From positions 186,001 to 250,000 of the forward strand of contig NZ_FPCG01000001.1 in assembly GCF_900116905.1 (NCBI RefSeq): DNA of 64,000 nucleotides, given 5' to 3'. Made by a program: the position numbers and the translations under genes. A model generated the notes under the pieces. The model did no database searches. It was not told the origin of the DNA and saw only the letters and a program-made list of their open reading frames with translations. This DNA is from Micrococcus terreus. Lineage in GTDB: Bacteria; Actinomycetota; Actinomycetes; Actinomycetales; Micrococcaceae. Of this stretch, positions 1 through 8,276 are shown in pieces (the first letter of the stretch is position 1; every line of letters starts with the position of its first letter).

Positions 1-381
1 CAGGTTCTGCAGGGCCGGCTTGAGCTCGCCGTCCACACCGAAGGGGTGCCGGTCCACGATGAACAGGTCCGGGCTGAAGGAGTCCAGGGCCGCGGCCACG
101 ATCCCCGAACGCAGATCGGTGAGCTGGTCCGACTTCACGCCCATGGACCGCGGGGCGTAGCCGTCCGGGGTGCGGGCGAACCCGGGCAGCAGCAGCCAGT
201 CCCAGCCCTCCGGCAGGCTGTCCTGGCTGGCGTCCGGGTGGCCGGCGATCAGCAGTCCGGCGGTGGTCTGACCGGTCAGGCGGGGCAGGGTCTCCGCCAG
301 AGCCCACGCCAGGGCTCGGTTGCGGCGGGCGTGGCCCAGTCCCACGGAGTCGTGGGAGTACAAGGCGATGTTGATGCCCAT
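1..381 (-). CDS. Predicted glycosyltransferase, N-terminal part (runs off window)
   Basis: The minus-strand frame is open from an ATG at 379-381 to the window edge (127 codons), so the C-terminal part lies outside. It begins MGINIALYSHDSVGLGHARR, the Rossmann start and GHARRN-type nucleotide-sugar loop of MurG-like predicted glycosyltransferases (COG4671 type). GGAGGG lies 6-8 nt upstream of the ATG and fixes the start. The acceptor cannot be told from this fragment. The call rests on the N-terminal motif only. Confidence 0.6.
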   Translation of the reverse strand, partial: MGINIALYSHDSVGLGHARRNRALAWALAETLPRLTGQTTAGLLIAGHPDASQDSLPEGWDWLLLPGFARTPDGYAPRSMGVKSDQLTDLRSGIVAAALDSFSPDLFIVDRHPFGVDGELKPALQNL

Positions 382-499
382 GGTGTGGTCCCTCCGGTCA
401 GCTGGCGATGAAGACCGAATCTACGGACTGACCATGAGCCGTTCATGAGAACGACATGACGTGTTCATGAGGAACTGTGCAGGAGTGGGTGCCTCCACC

Positions 500-553
500 C
501 CCTTCCCGGGACACTTCCAGGGCGCCCGGGTGCGTTAAGTGTCCCGGGAAGGG
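500..553. terminator. 17-bp perfect inverted repeat, likely terminator of coaA-vanY operon
   Basis: The arms at 500-516 and 537-553 are perfectly complementary over 17 bp around a 20-nt loop. It lies 36 nt beyond the stop of the minus-strand carboxypeptidase gene. There is no T-tract, which is usual for high-GC actinobacterial hairpin terminators. An operator for the downstream glycosyltransferase gene is an alternative. Confidence 0.5.
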
Positions 554-588
554 TGCGAGAGCAGGGGCCGGGGCTGTGGGACGCGCGG

Positions 589-1497
589 CTACGGGAGGTA
601 GTCCGGTGCGGGGTCGGCGCCCCAGGCGGTCTCCACGATCCCACCGGCCTCCATCACGGCCTGCCCCTGCTCCACGCCCAGGTAGCGCAGGTGCCACGGT
701 TCGGCTCCGTATCCGGTGATGGGCTCGGAGCCCTGCGGGTAGCGGATCACGAAGCCGTGCTCCACGGCGTGTTGGGCGATCCACCGGCCCTCCGGGGTGT
801 CCGCGAAACAGCCCTGCAGGGTGCACGTTCCGTCCGCGGCTGCCAGGTCCGCGGCCAGCCCGGTGTGGTGTTCGGAGTGGCCCGGGCGCGCGGAGTACCG
901 GTCAGCGTGGGCCAGACCGTTGCGCTGGATGCTGTTGGAGTACAGACCGGCCTGGTAGTCGTGCGTGCGGTGCGCGCTGACCAGGATCAGCTCGATCCTG
1001 TCCGCCCGAGCGGCGGCCACCATTCCCTGCAGGGCCTGGGCGGCCGGCCTGCGCAGGAGCATGCCCTGCCGGTTGCCCACGACGCCGGCACTGACCAGAT
1101 CAGGCGCCCTCCAGTTCGCCGGGACGGGGTGATGCTTGTTCACCAGGACCTGCAGCGAGTCCGGATCGCGGTGGAGGGGCGCGAGGGACGGGCCAGCAGC
1201 GGTCGGCGCGACGGTGGTGGGGGCCGTGGAGGAAGGCGCCACGGTGGGGGAGGGGGACCGCGTTGACGGTGTGTCCTCGGACGAGGACATCGACGCCGAC
1301 GGGGCGGCACTGGTGGCGACGGAACGCGTGGGTGAGGCGCTCGCGGTAGGCGAGGGGGCCGTCGTCGGGGTGGAGGTGGTGCGCGCGGTGGATGCGCTGG
1401 GTGAGGTGGGTGCGTCAGCCGGCTCAGGGGCGGGGGTGCAGGCGGTGAGGGCGGCCAGCAGTGCCGCTGTGGTGAGCAGGGGCAGGGCGCGTCGCAT
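589..1497 (-). CDS. D-alanyl-D-alanine carboxypeptidase lipoprotein, VanY/M15B type
   Basis: Predicted secreted zinc peptidase trimming D-Ala from peptidoglycan stem peptides. It is 302 aa. An N-terminal signal ends in a lipobox with Cys20, followed by about 80 residues rich in Ser/Thr/Pro/Ala that would span the wall, then an M15 domain. The zinc ligands can be read directly: SEHHTGLAAD gives His210 and Asp217, and EPWH gives Glu266 and His269. The ATG lies 3 nt after the coaA stop, so the two are probably co-transcribed. The GGCCGTCGTCGGG motif occurs in its linker region. Confidence 0.85.
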   Translation of the reverse strand: MRRALPLLTTAALLAALTACTPAPEPADAPTSPSASTARTTSTPTTAPSPTASASPTRSVATSAAPSASMSSSEDTPSTRSPSPTVAPSSTAPTTVAPTAAGPSLAPLHRDPDSLQVLVNKHHPVPANWRAPDLVSAGVVGNRQGMLLRRPAAQALQGMVAAARADRIELILVSAHRTHDYQAGLYSNSIQRNGLAHADRYSARPGHSEHHTGLAADLAAADGTCTLQGCFADTPEGRWIAQHAVEHGFVIRYPQGSEPITGYGAEPWHLRYLGVEQGQAVMEAGGIVETAWGADPAPDYLP

Positions 1498-1500
1498 GGG

Positions 1501-2619
1501 TCAGACCTTGCGCAGCAGCACGCGGCGGACGGTGTGGCCCACGTCCTTGGACATCACGAGCTTGGCGCGGCCGCGGGTGGGGCGCACGTTCTGCTCCAGG
1601 TTGGGGCCGTTGATGCGGTCCCAGATGTCCTGGGCAGTCTCCTCGGCCTCGGCGTCGGAGAGAGTGGCGTAGCGGTGGAAGTAGGACTTGGGGTCGGCGA
1701 AGGCGCCGGAGCGCAGGCGCATGAAGCGTTCGACGTACCACTGCTCGATGCTGGCGGTCTTGGCGTCAACGTAGATGGAGTAGTCGAAGAAGTCCGAGAC
1801 GCTCAGGCCGGTGGTGCCGTCGGCGCGGACGCGCGGTGGGGCCAGCACGTTCAGGCCCTCCATGATCAGCACGTCCGGGCGGCGGACCACGACCTCCTCG
1901 TCCGGCAGGATGTCATAGGTCAGGTGGGAGTACATGGGGGCGCGGACCTCGGGGGCGCCGGACTTCACATCGGCCACGAAGCGCAGCAGGGCCCGGCGGT
2001 CGTAGGACTCGGGGAAGCCCTTGCGCTCCATCAGTCCGCGGCGCCGCAGCTCGGCGTTGGGGTAGAGGAAGCCGTCCGTGGTGACCAGCTCCACGCGCGG
2101 GGTGTTGGGCCAGCGCCGCAGCATCTCCTGGAGCACACGCGCGGTGGTGGACTTGCCCACAGCCACGGAGCCGGCCACGCCGATCACGAACGGGGTGCGG
2201 CGGGTGGACTCGCCCAGGAAGTCGTTGGAGGCCCGGCGCAGGTGGGCAGCGGCGTCCACGTGGATGGAGAGCAGGCGGGAGAGGGGCAGGTAGACCTCGG
2301 CCACCTCACGCAGGTCCAGGTGTTCGCCGATACCGCGCAACCGGTCCACATCGGCCTGGTCGAAGGGCTGCTCGATGGAGGAGGCCAGGCGGGCCCAGGT
2401 CTCGCGCTCCAGCTCCACGAAGGGGGAGTAGTGATGGTCCCCAGGCTCAGGTTCCGGCGGGGACCCGGCCCAGGCCGGGACGCTGCCATCCGCTGGGGGG
2501 ACGGGCGAGACCGCTGCCGTGATGGGGCTGACGGGCGTGGTGGGGGCTGGAGTATCCGGGGTCGCTGAGGACGGTCCGGTCTCAGCTCCAGCGCATGATG
2601 TCACCCGCCCATTAAACAC
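1501..2619 (-). CDS. coaA: Type I pantothenate kinase
   Basis: Phosphorylates pantothenate with ATP, the first step of coenzyme A synthesis in the cytoplasm. The P-loop GSVAVGKST is at residues 150-158, followed by the family blocks [21 protein letters not shown] and the C-terminal [10 protein letters not shown]...RGRAKLV. The 372-aa reading is about 55 residues longer than usual. The Pro/Ala-rich N-terminus before [11 protein letters not shown] has no clear ribosome binding site, so the true start may be an internal GTG, for example at 2604. It is upstream of the VanY-like gene in one unit. Confidence 0.93.
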   Translation of the reverse strand: MFNGRVTSCAGAETGPSSATPDTPAPTTPVSPITAAVSPVPPADGSVPAWAGSPPEPEPGDHHYSPFVELERETWARLASSIEQPFDQADVDRLRGIGEHLDLREVAEVYLPLSRLLSIHVDAAAHLRRASNDFLGESTRRTPFVIGVAGSVAVGKSTTARVLQEMLRRWPNTPRVELVTTDGFLYPNAELRRRGLMERKGFPESYDRRALLRFVADVKSGAPEVRAPMYSHLTYDILPDEEVVVRRPDVLIMEGLNVLAPPRVRADGTTGLSVSDFFDYSIYVDAKTASIEQWYVERFMRLRSGAFADPKSYFHRYATLSDAEAEETAQDIWDRINGPNLEQNVRPTRGRAKLVMSKDVGHTVRRVLLRKV

Positions 2620-2652
2620 GAGTGTGCCCAGGGTGGCCTACGGGGGCGGGGG

Positions 2653-3144
2653 TCAGGGCAGCGTGCCGCGCCAGGCGATCTCGCCGTCCACCACCTCGCT
2701 GGTGGGGTGCAGGCCGAGGTGCGTGGCGATCCGCTGGGAGGCGGTGTGGTCCGGGTGGATGTGGGCGAGCACCTCGGTCACGCCGCGTTCGGCCAGGTGG
2801 GCCAGGAGCTGGCGGGCTGCCTCGGCTGCGTGACCCTGGCCTTGCCACGGTGCGCCGATGACCCAGGCGATCTCCGCGGGGCCCCCGTCCGTGGGGACGG
2901 TGGCCTGGACGAAACCGATCGGCTGCGCTCCGGGATGCAGGACCACGATCATGTTGATCCACTGCTCCGTACCGTCCGGGGAGTGCCCCTGTGACTGAGC
3001 GGTGTAGCGGCGGGTGAGCTGCTCTTCCGTGGGCGGCTCCCCGCCGGTGAACTCATACAGCGCAGGGTCGGCCAGGACGCTGACCATGGCTGGGGCGTCC
3101 TCCACGGTGAGTGGATGGAGGGTCAGGTGCGGGGGCCGTTGCAT
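2653..3144 (-). CDS. GNAT family N-acetyltransferase
   Basis: 163-aa single-domain acetyltransferase with the RimJ/RimL-like layout: LTLHPLTVEDAPAM near the N-terminus, the acetyl-CoA loop region EIAWVIGAPWQGQGHAAEAA with its Gln/Gly-rich turn, and the C-terminal ASQRIATHLGL motif. The ATG at 3144 is preferred over longer readings because homology begins there and the upstream residues are Arg/Pro-rich noise. Substrate unknown (small molecule or protein N-terminus). It is separate from coaA (gap about 30 nt) and divergent from the Lrp regulator. Confidence 0.75.
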   Translation of the reverse strand: MQRPPHLTLHPLTVEDAPAMVSVLADPALYEFTGGEPPTEEQLTRRYTAQSQGHSPDGTEQWINMIVVLHPGAQPIGFVQATVPTDGGPAEIAWVIGAPWQGQGHAAEAARQLLAHLAERGVTEVLAHIHPDHTASQRIATHLGLHPTSEVVDGEIAWRGTLP

Positions 3145-3412
3145 GGGTCCAGTCAACAGCAGAGGTGCCTCCGCGTGCGGACCCCGGGGGTCGGGGCCTC
3201 GCACGCGGTGTGGCTGGCGCTCGCTGCGGGGTGGTGAGCGAGGTGCGCTGGATGTCTGCCGGTGGGCATGCATCCTGCGGCCAGGACGGTCACCTCTGGT
3301 GGAGGGTCTGCGTCTTCTGAGCATCAGTCAAGACCTGGGTGTGGAGTCTGCGCAAACGAGTATCATGAAGGCGGTCAATCTGATCAGATCGGCACGGAGG
3401 AAGGCATCATTG

Positions 3413-3886
3413 GTGGTCAACTCGACGATGACACCCTTGGACGAGATCGATCGGCGTCTGCTGGCCGCGCTGGATGAGGACCCCCGGATGACGGTGCTGG
3501 CCCTGGCCGAGCGCACGGGGCTGGCGCGCGGCACCATCCATACGCGCCTGGAGCGGTACCGCACCTCTGACCGGCTGCGCCCGCACAGCACCCGCCTGGA
3601 TCCGGCCGCCCTGGGACACGGGATCATGGCCAGCGTGGCCGTGGAGTTGAATCAGCACCACTTGGATGACGCCGTGGCCGGGCTGGCCCGCATCCCGCAG
3701 GTGATCGAGGTGATGGCCCCAGCGGGCCAGACCGACCTGCTGTGCCGGGTGGTGGCCCGGGATCCGGATGATCTCTACCGGGTCTCGGAGGAGATCCGCC
3801 TGTGCCCGGGCATCCTGCGCACCTCCACCAGCATGTTCCTGCGCACGGTTATCCCCTACCGGATGACGGCACTGCTCCAGGAGTGA
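3413..3886 (+). CDS. Lrp/AsnC family transcriptional regulator
   Basis: N-terminal winged HTH (DEIDRRLLAALDEDPRMTV...LAERTGLARGTIHTRLERY) followed by the RAM/AsnC ligand-binding domain (HGIMASVAVELNQ...IPQVIEVMAPAGQTDLLCRVVARD...). The starts in play are TTG 3410, GTG 3413 and ATG 3428. The GGAGGAAGG run at 3396-3404 favours 3410/3413. TATCAT at 3361-3366 is a possible -10. The effector, probably an amino acid, cannot be predicted. It is divergent from the GNAT gene. Confidence 0.85.
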   Translation: MVNSTMTPLDEIDRRLLAALDEDPRMTVLALAERTGLARGTIHTRLERYRTSDRLRPHSTRLDPAALGHGIMASVAVELNQHHLDDAVAGLARIPQVIEVMAPAGQTDLLCRVVARDPDDLYRVSEEIRLCPGILRTSTSMFLRTVIPYRMTALLQE

Positions 3887-3924
3887 GGGCGGGTTCGCGG
3901 GAGGGGCGTGCTCATCGGCGTCTG

Positions 3925-4475
3925 ACTCGAGCGCCGAAGGCGTCCAGCGCCTCGACGATCTCCTGGGCCACCCGTGCGATGGCAGAAGTCCACCAGGTCG
4001 TGAAGGCAGTAGTCAGCTCATCGGAGAGGTCTGCAGCTGCACGGCATCGACATGGACGGCCACGCGCGTGGCATTGGTTCCCGTCTTCTCCTGGAGGGCC
4101 GCCAGGGCGAGAGCCTTGGCACCTGCCGTGACGTTCTCGATCGGAGAGGACGATGCCGACTCCGTGCGCAGCAGGACAGTGGAGAGAGGTGCAAGCTCAC
4201 CGTCAGCGGCGGCACCCAGGTGAGAGAGTCCTGGGGTCAGTTCGGCGTCGAAGCGAGTGATCTCCTGCAGTGCATCCTCGGCGGCGGCGGTCACTTCCGG
4301 AGAGGTGTGGACGGGCAAGTGCGCGATGGCGGCCGGCACAGCGGCTCTGTAGGGGCCACGCGCGGCAAGCCGCTGACGGCGCGAGGGCCCTGAGCTGCCA
4401 CCTCCTCGGACGTGTTGGCCCCCCACGGACGTTCTTCCCAGCGAACCACCCAGGAGGGGGTGTCGACATCAGAAA
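3925..4475 (-). pseudogene. Decayed Fic-family protein gene, N-terminal remnant
   Basis: Minus-strand frames give SRRQRLAARGPYRAAVPAAI and then STVLLRTESASSSPIEN with AGAKALALAAL, the Fic N-terminal domain that precedes the AMPylating HPFxxGNGR core. The core is absent. The beginning (TPSWVVRWEERPWGAN) lies in a different frame, so there is a frameshift near 4390. The frame then stops near 4013 (stop codon TGA), and the sequence beyond reads LSDELTTAFTTWW... in another frame, of unknown origin. It cannot encode a working Fic enzyme. Confidence 0.6.
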
Positions 4476-4530
4476 CCTTGTATATGGAGTGAGCGAAGCC
4501 AAGGTTTCCGTGCCTGGCCGCTCCCGGCCC

Positions 4531-4593
4531 GAACACGTGCACGCCACAGGTCGAGACACGCCGAGGCAGAGCGCATCTATTGTGCACGTGATC
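4531..4593 (-). repeat. 63-bp palindrome-ended repeat, copy A
   Basis: 63 bp. Reads GATCACGTGCAC at one end and GTGCACGTGTTC at the other on the minus strand, with the core CCTCGGCGTGTC shared by copies B, C and D. Its GATC end overlaps the TGA stop of the CDF transporter gene (4592-4594). Confidence 0.8.
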
Positions 4594-5707
4594 AGTTGTC
4601 AGGGGAGGGGCGGACTTCCTGGGGCAGTTCGGTCACGGGGACCACGACGACGTCCTCCAGTTTCCAGTCCAGGTCCACGATGCGTCCGCGCAGCTCCTCC
4701 AGCGCACGCACGTCCACGGGGACCGGCGCAGGGCGGGCTCCGGCAGCGTGCGATCCAGTCCCAGCACCACCAGCAGTTCCGCCAGCACTCCGCGGCACCA
4801 CGAACAGCTCCACATGGAACACGTGCCCCTCGTCCCGCACGCGGGCCCCGGCCTGTTCCACCCAGTCGGTGGTCTGGGCGCAGTGCTCCAGCTCGCTGAT
4901 CAGCGGGTGGGGGCCCGTGCCCTCCAGCTCTCGAGCGCGGGAGTCGGCCAGGTCAGTGATGGCGGTGGCCACGTTGGACAGACCGTCCTTGAGGATGCTG
5001 GCCCCCACGAACAGCGCGGCGGCGGCGTCGAACCACCACAGCCCCAGGCCCACGCCGGCCACACCCACGGCGGTGGCCAGCCCGGTCTGCCAGTCGGCCG
5101 TGTTCATGTCCGCGTCCGCGTAGAGCACCTTGTCATGCAACTGCTCGGCCAGCTTGAGCTTCATCCGCCCCAGGATCACGGGCCCGGGTACGGAGAGCAG
5201 CATGATGCCGATCATGAACCAGCCCTGCCACACGGTCTGCCCGAACAGGTGGAAGGTGCCGATCGGCGGATGCTCGCCGGTGATCAGCCCCAGCGCGGAG
5301 TCCACCACAAGCAGTGCGCCCATCACCAGCAGCGCCACGGAGGCCACCAGGTGCCCCACGCCCACGGCCCGGTGGTTCCCGTAGGGGCGGTTGCGTGAGG
5401 GCGGCCGGTTGATCACCCGGATGGCCACGAGGAACGCGATGGGCGGGATGAGTGAGAGCAGGTCCTCGATCCAGGCCGCCCGCATGGCCTGGGAACTGCC
5501 CATCACGATCCCCACCGCGGTGATGGTCAGTGCCATCACGCCCAGGGTCACCCACTCCAGCACGATCGCCTTCTTCACCACCCGCTGCATCTGCGGGGGA
5601 AGCTCCGTGGCACCGAACCGCCGCCCTGCTGCAGAGGGCGACCGGCCGTCGTCGGGAAGGTCTGCCTGGTGGCGCTGGGCACCGCCGGTGGCCTGCTCGC
5701 CGCTCAC
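4592..5707 (-). CDS. Cation diffusion facilitator family transporter
   Basis: Membrane exporter, probably of divalent metal cations. It is 371 aa with about five or six hydrophobic segments between residues 45 and 230 (for example AIVLEWVTLGVMALTITAVG and HLVASVALLVMGALLVVDSA) and a C-terminal cytoplasmic domain. The CDF-like DADMNTADW segment lies mid-protein. A Gly/Ala-rich insertion (near GGTAGGAGTGSHAAGARP) interrupts the C-terminal domain. The GTG start overlaps the upstream lipoprotein stop (GTGA), making an hxlR-lipoprotein-CDF unit. Copy A of the 63-bp repeat covers its stop codon. Confidence 0.8.
   Translation of the reverse strand: MSGEQATGGAQRHQADLPDDGRSPSAAGRRFGATELPPQMQRVVKKAIVLEWVTLGVMALTITAVGIVMGSSQAMRAAWIEDLLSLIPPIAFLVAIRVINRPPSRNRPYGNHRAVGVGHLVASVALLVMGALLVVDSALGLITGEHPPIGTFHLFGQTVWQGWFMIGIMLLSVPGPVILGRMKLKLAEQLHDKVLYADADMNTADWQTGLATAVGVAGVGLGLWWFDAAAALFVGASILKDGLSNVATAITDLADSRARELEGTGPHPLISELEHCAQTTDWVEQAGARVRDEGHVFHVELFVVPRSAGGTAGGAGTGSHAAGARPAPVPVDVRALEELRGRIVDLDWKLEDVVVVPVTELPQEVRPSPDN
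5644..5658 (+). repeat. Dispersed 15-mer GGCCGTCGTCGGGAA, copy 1
   Basis: Exact copy on the + strand inside the CDF gene, read there in antisense as LPDDGR within the unconserved N-terminal tail. Confidence 0.6.
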
Positions 5708-6210
5708 TGCTGGCCCTCCTGATCCAGGTGGGCTTCCAAGGCGCCGAGCATCTGGTTCTCGCCCAGCGGCACGGCCATGGCCAGCTCCACCGGCTCGCCG
5801 TCAGGCCCGGTGACCTCGGTGTACCCGCGGGTGAGGGCGGCGTGGCTGGTCCAGGGGGAGGAGGTGGTCAGGCCGCCGGCCACCAGGTCCAGATCGCCCT
5901 TCTCCAGCGCGGTCATCAGCGACTCCTCGCTGGAGACGGTCCACTCCACCTCGGCGTCATGGGCGGCGGCGAAGCCACGGATCAGCTCGGCCTCAGGCCC
6001 GGTGGGCTCGGCCCCGCGGGCGTCCACGTGCGGCGGGTGGTGGCTCACGCCGGCCCGCAGGGTGCCCCCGGAGATCGAGTCCAGGGTCCCGTCAGGATCG
6101 GCGGGATATCCCGACGACGTGCATCCAGTCAGTGCCAGGCTCACCGCGACCGCGGCGAGGGTCAGGCGCAGGGGGCGTGGCGCGCCGGAGCGGAGGAGTG
6201 GGGGTGTCAT
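5704..6210 (-). CDS. Short extracellular solute-binding-like lipoprotein
   Basis: 168-aa lipoprotein: basic start, hydrophobic stretch and lipobox LALTGC, then TLRAGVSHHPPHV..., PEAELIRGFAAAHDAEVEW and KGDLDLVAGGLT, which match the first lobe of family-3 substrate-binding proteins. At about two thirds of normal length it lacks most of lobe two, so it may be a reduced sensor or metal-delivery partner for the CDF transporter it overlaps. The ATG overlaps the hxlR stop (ATGA). CTSSG after the lipobox carries a shortened form of the dispersed 15-mer. Confidence 0.6.
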   Translation of the reverse strand: MTPPLLRSGAPRPLRLTLAAVAVSLALTGCTSSGYPADPDGTLDSISGGTLRAGVSHHPPHVDARGAEPTGPEAELIRGFAAAHDAEVEWTVSSEESLMTALEKGDLDLVAGGLTTSSPWTSHAALTRGYTEVTGPDGEPVELAMAVPLGENQMLGALEAHLDQEGQQ

Positions 6211-6607
6211 GGGGTGGTCACCGGGTCGTTCTGCTCGTCGCAGCGGTCCCGGGCGGCCAGGACCTCGTCGAAGTGCTCCTCGGCCCACCTCCCCAGCGCG
6301 GTGGCGGTTCGGTCAGGGTCCGGCCCAGAGCGGTGAGCTCGTACTCCACGCGCGGTGGGTTCTCCGGGTAGGAATGGCGGGTCAGGATGCCGTCCCGTTC
6401 CAGCGCTCGGAGGGTGTCTGTGAGGACCTTGCCGCTGATGCCTTGGACGGTCTGCTGGATGGCGCCGAAACGCTGTGGGCCGTCCGTCAGGACGATCACG
6501 ATCATGGCCGTCCACTTGTTCGCGATCCGGGCCAAGGACGTGCGAGACGGACAGGATTCAGAGAGCACGTTCCACTGGGTGTCGCTCAGTCCTGAGTCCG
6601 CGCTCAT
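6207..6607 (-). pseudogene. HxlR-family regulator, apparently frameshifted near the C-terminus
   Basis: The winged-helix HxlR core is intact (NKWTAMIVIVLTDGPQRFGA, LTDTLRALERDGILTRHSYP). Near 6305 the frame turns into Pro/Arg-rich noise, while the neighbouring frame continues as GRWAEEHFDEVLAARD and ends in a TGA that overlaps the next gene's ATG. A one-base indel, real or a sequencing error, explains both. The start at 6607 was chosen from the position of homology. HxlR proteins usually repress or activate the divergent gene, here a SnoaL-like protein. Confidence 0.65.
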
Positions 6608-6707
6608 CTCGTCCTGCCCTTCCTGACGCTGAGGTAACTGGTGCGGTGTTGACACGATCCTCGAGTCGCTGGATCACCCGGATCCGAACATCACTCTAGG
6701 AGGACCC

Positions 6708-7127
6708 ATGGATACGCCGAAGTCGTCTGCGCCACCCAGCGCGCTCACCGTCGCCACCGAGTACGTCCAGGCGCTGGTCGCCGGTGACGTGGCTGGGGCC
6801 ATGACCCGTCTGAGTCCGCAGGTGCAGTGGCATCAGCCTGGACAGAACCGCTTCAGCGGAGTGCACCGCGGCCCCGAATCCGTTGCCGCCGTGGTGGGTG
6901 AGATGCATCAGATCAGCGGTGGGACGTTCAGGCTGGAGCTGACCGGGAAGCCCATGGTCAACGGCCCTCTCGTCGCCTGCCCGGTGCGGTTCGCCGGGGA
7001 GCGGAAGGGAGATCGCCTGGACATAGCCGGCGTGGACCTGCTGACCGTTCAGGACGGGCTGATTACCCAGGTGCACCTGTTCTCAGAGGATGGAGCTGCC
7101 GAGGACCGTTTCTGGGGCCGGGACTGA
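6708..7127 (+). CDS. SnoaL-like / NTF2-fold protein
   Basis: 139 aa with the ketosteroid-isomerase/SnoaL pattern: ATEYVQALVAGDVAGAMTRL, VQWHQPG, and the closing strand DLLTVQDGLITQVHLFSED. Such cone-shaped proteins act as isomerases, hydrolases or dehalogenases, and the ligand here is unknown. A strong AGGAGG lies 6 nt before the ATG. It is divergently paired with the hxlR gene, the usual arrangement for an HxlR target responding to a small reactive compound. Confidence 0.7.
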   Translation: MDTPKSSAPPSALTVATEYVQALVAGDVAGAMTRLSPQVQWHQPGQNRFSGVHRGPESVAAVVGEMHQISGGTFRLELTGKPMVNGPLVACPVRFAGERKGDRLDIAGVDLLTVQDGLITQVHLFSEDGAAEDRFWGRD

Positions 7128-7185
7128 GGCCACAGGACGATCTGAGGCCTTGTGCCAGCGGTGCCGGGGCTGGTGGGATGGAGTG

Positions 7186-7806
7186 ATGAGCACCCCACAG
7201 AACCAGACCCCGCGCCCCGCCTCCATTCCGGACCCGCACGTGAACGTGGATCCGGATCTCAGCGCCGATCCCACCCCGGTCTCCGGAGAGGAGCGCTCGG
7301 CGGCGGACTCGGCCCTGGACCGGGAGACGCTGGAGGACTACCTGAACCAGCACCTGCTGGGATCCCGGTCCGGGGTGAAGATGTTCCGCACTGCAGCGGA
7401 CACCTGGGAGGGGACCCCGTACGCCCAGCGGCTGGTGAAGCTGGCCGAGGATGTCGCCGCGGATCAGCGGTCCCTGGAGGAGCTGATCGCACGGCTGGGC
7501 ATGAAGACGCCGGCGCTGCAGGAGGCCGTGGGTCAGGTGGCTGAGGTGGCCGGTCGGCTCAACCCGGTGAACCTGACCCGGTCCAAGGGCAACGGCTGGA
7601 CCCAGGTGGAGCTGGACCTGCTTCAGGGTGCCCTGCAGGCCAAGGCGGCCATGTGGGACGTGCTGGCGGAGCTGGCAGACCACACCCCTGAGTTGGACCG
7701 GGCCGAGATGGAGCGGCTCTACAAGGTCGCCCAGGACCAGCAGGCCGAGGTGCAGAAGATCAGCGAGGAGACCCTGTCCACGCGGTTCCTGGGCGGCACG
7801 GACTGA
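7186..7806 (+). CDS. Hypothetical helical protein
   Basis: 206 aa. A disordered acidic N-terminus (residues 1-45) precedes long amphipathic helices, such as LEDYLNQHLLG, YAQRLVKLAEDVAADQRSLEELIARLG and AEMERLYKVAQDQQAEVQKI. This suggests a four-helix bundle of ferritin-like or regulatory type, but no metal-ligand motif is evident. The ATG at 7186 is preferred to upstream starts because of the preceding GATGGAG. Function not recognised. Confidence 0.6.
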   Translation: MSTPQNQTPRPASIPDPHVNVDPDLSADPTPVSGEERSAADSALDRETLEDYLNQHLLGSRSGVKMFRTAADTWEGTPYAQRLVKLAEDVAADQRSLEELIARLGMKTPALQEAVGQVAEVAGRLNPVNLTRSKGNGWTQVELDLLQGALQAKAAMWDVLAELADHTPELDRAEMERLYKVAQDQQAEVQKISEETLSTRFLGGTD

Positions 7807-7913
7807 TCTGAGAGCCTGCCCGGTCTCGAGCTCTTCGGTTACCGGTCGGTCGGGCGTAGCGTGACGTGCACGCCATCGAACTGGCGGTGGCGTCTCTGGA
7901 CAGGAGGCCGGTC

Positions 7914-8240
7914 ATGGCCCACGTCGACAAGGATCAGACACGGAAGCACGCGCAGTTCACGTCCCATCCGGGCTCCAGCCACGGAGTCGCCCCGGAGCAC
8001 GAGAGTGAGCGGACCCACCCCCTGGTGCATGACAACACCGGGCTCTCACCCTGGTATCGGTTCCTGTGGAGGTTGAAGTACATCGGCTTCGACATCTACT
8101 CCACAGCCAGTCGGCAGCCGGGCATCAATCCCCGCGAGCAGCTGCGCAAGGAACGCGCACAGAAGGTGGCACGGGCGTACCGGGCTCGCGGCGAACAGCC
8201 TCCGGCGAGCGTCCGCCATGCCATCGGGCTGGACACCTGA
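7914..8240 (+). CDS. Hypothetical small soluble protein
   Basis: 108 aa, charged and His-rich in the first half, with a central WYRFLWRLKYIGFDIYS segment and a basic Arg/Lys-rich C-terminus. AGGAGG at 7902-7907 sits 6 nt before the chosen ATG. No family recognised. The gene ends just before a 24-bp perfect palindrome. Confidence 0.55.
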   Translation: MAHVDKDQTRKHAQFTSHPGSSHGVAPEHESERTHPLVHDNTGLSPWYRFLWRLKYIGFDIYSTASRQPGINPREQLRKERAQKVARAYRARGEQPPASVRHAIGLDT

Positions 8241-8245
8241 GGCGG

Positions 8246-8269
8246 TGGCGGCAGGACGTCCTGCCGCCA
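8246..8269. terminator. 24-bp perfect palindrome between convergent genes
   Basis: A perfect self-complementary sequence centred on ACGT, lying in the 36-bp gap between two convergent stop codons. It would form a strong GC-rich hairpin in both transcripts, consistent with a bidirectional terminator. Confidence 0.7.
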
Positions 8270-8276
8270 GCTCACC

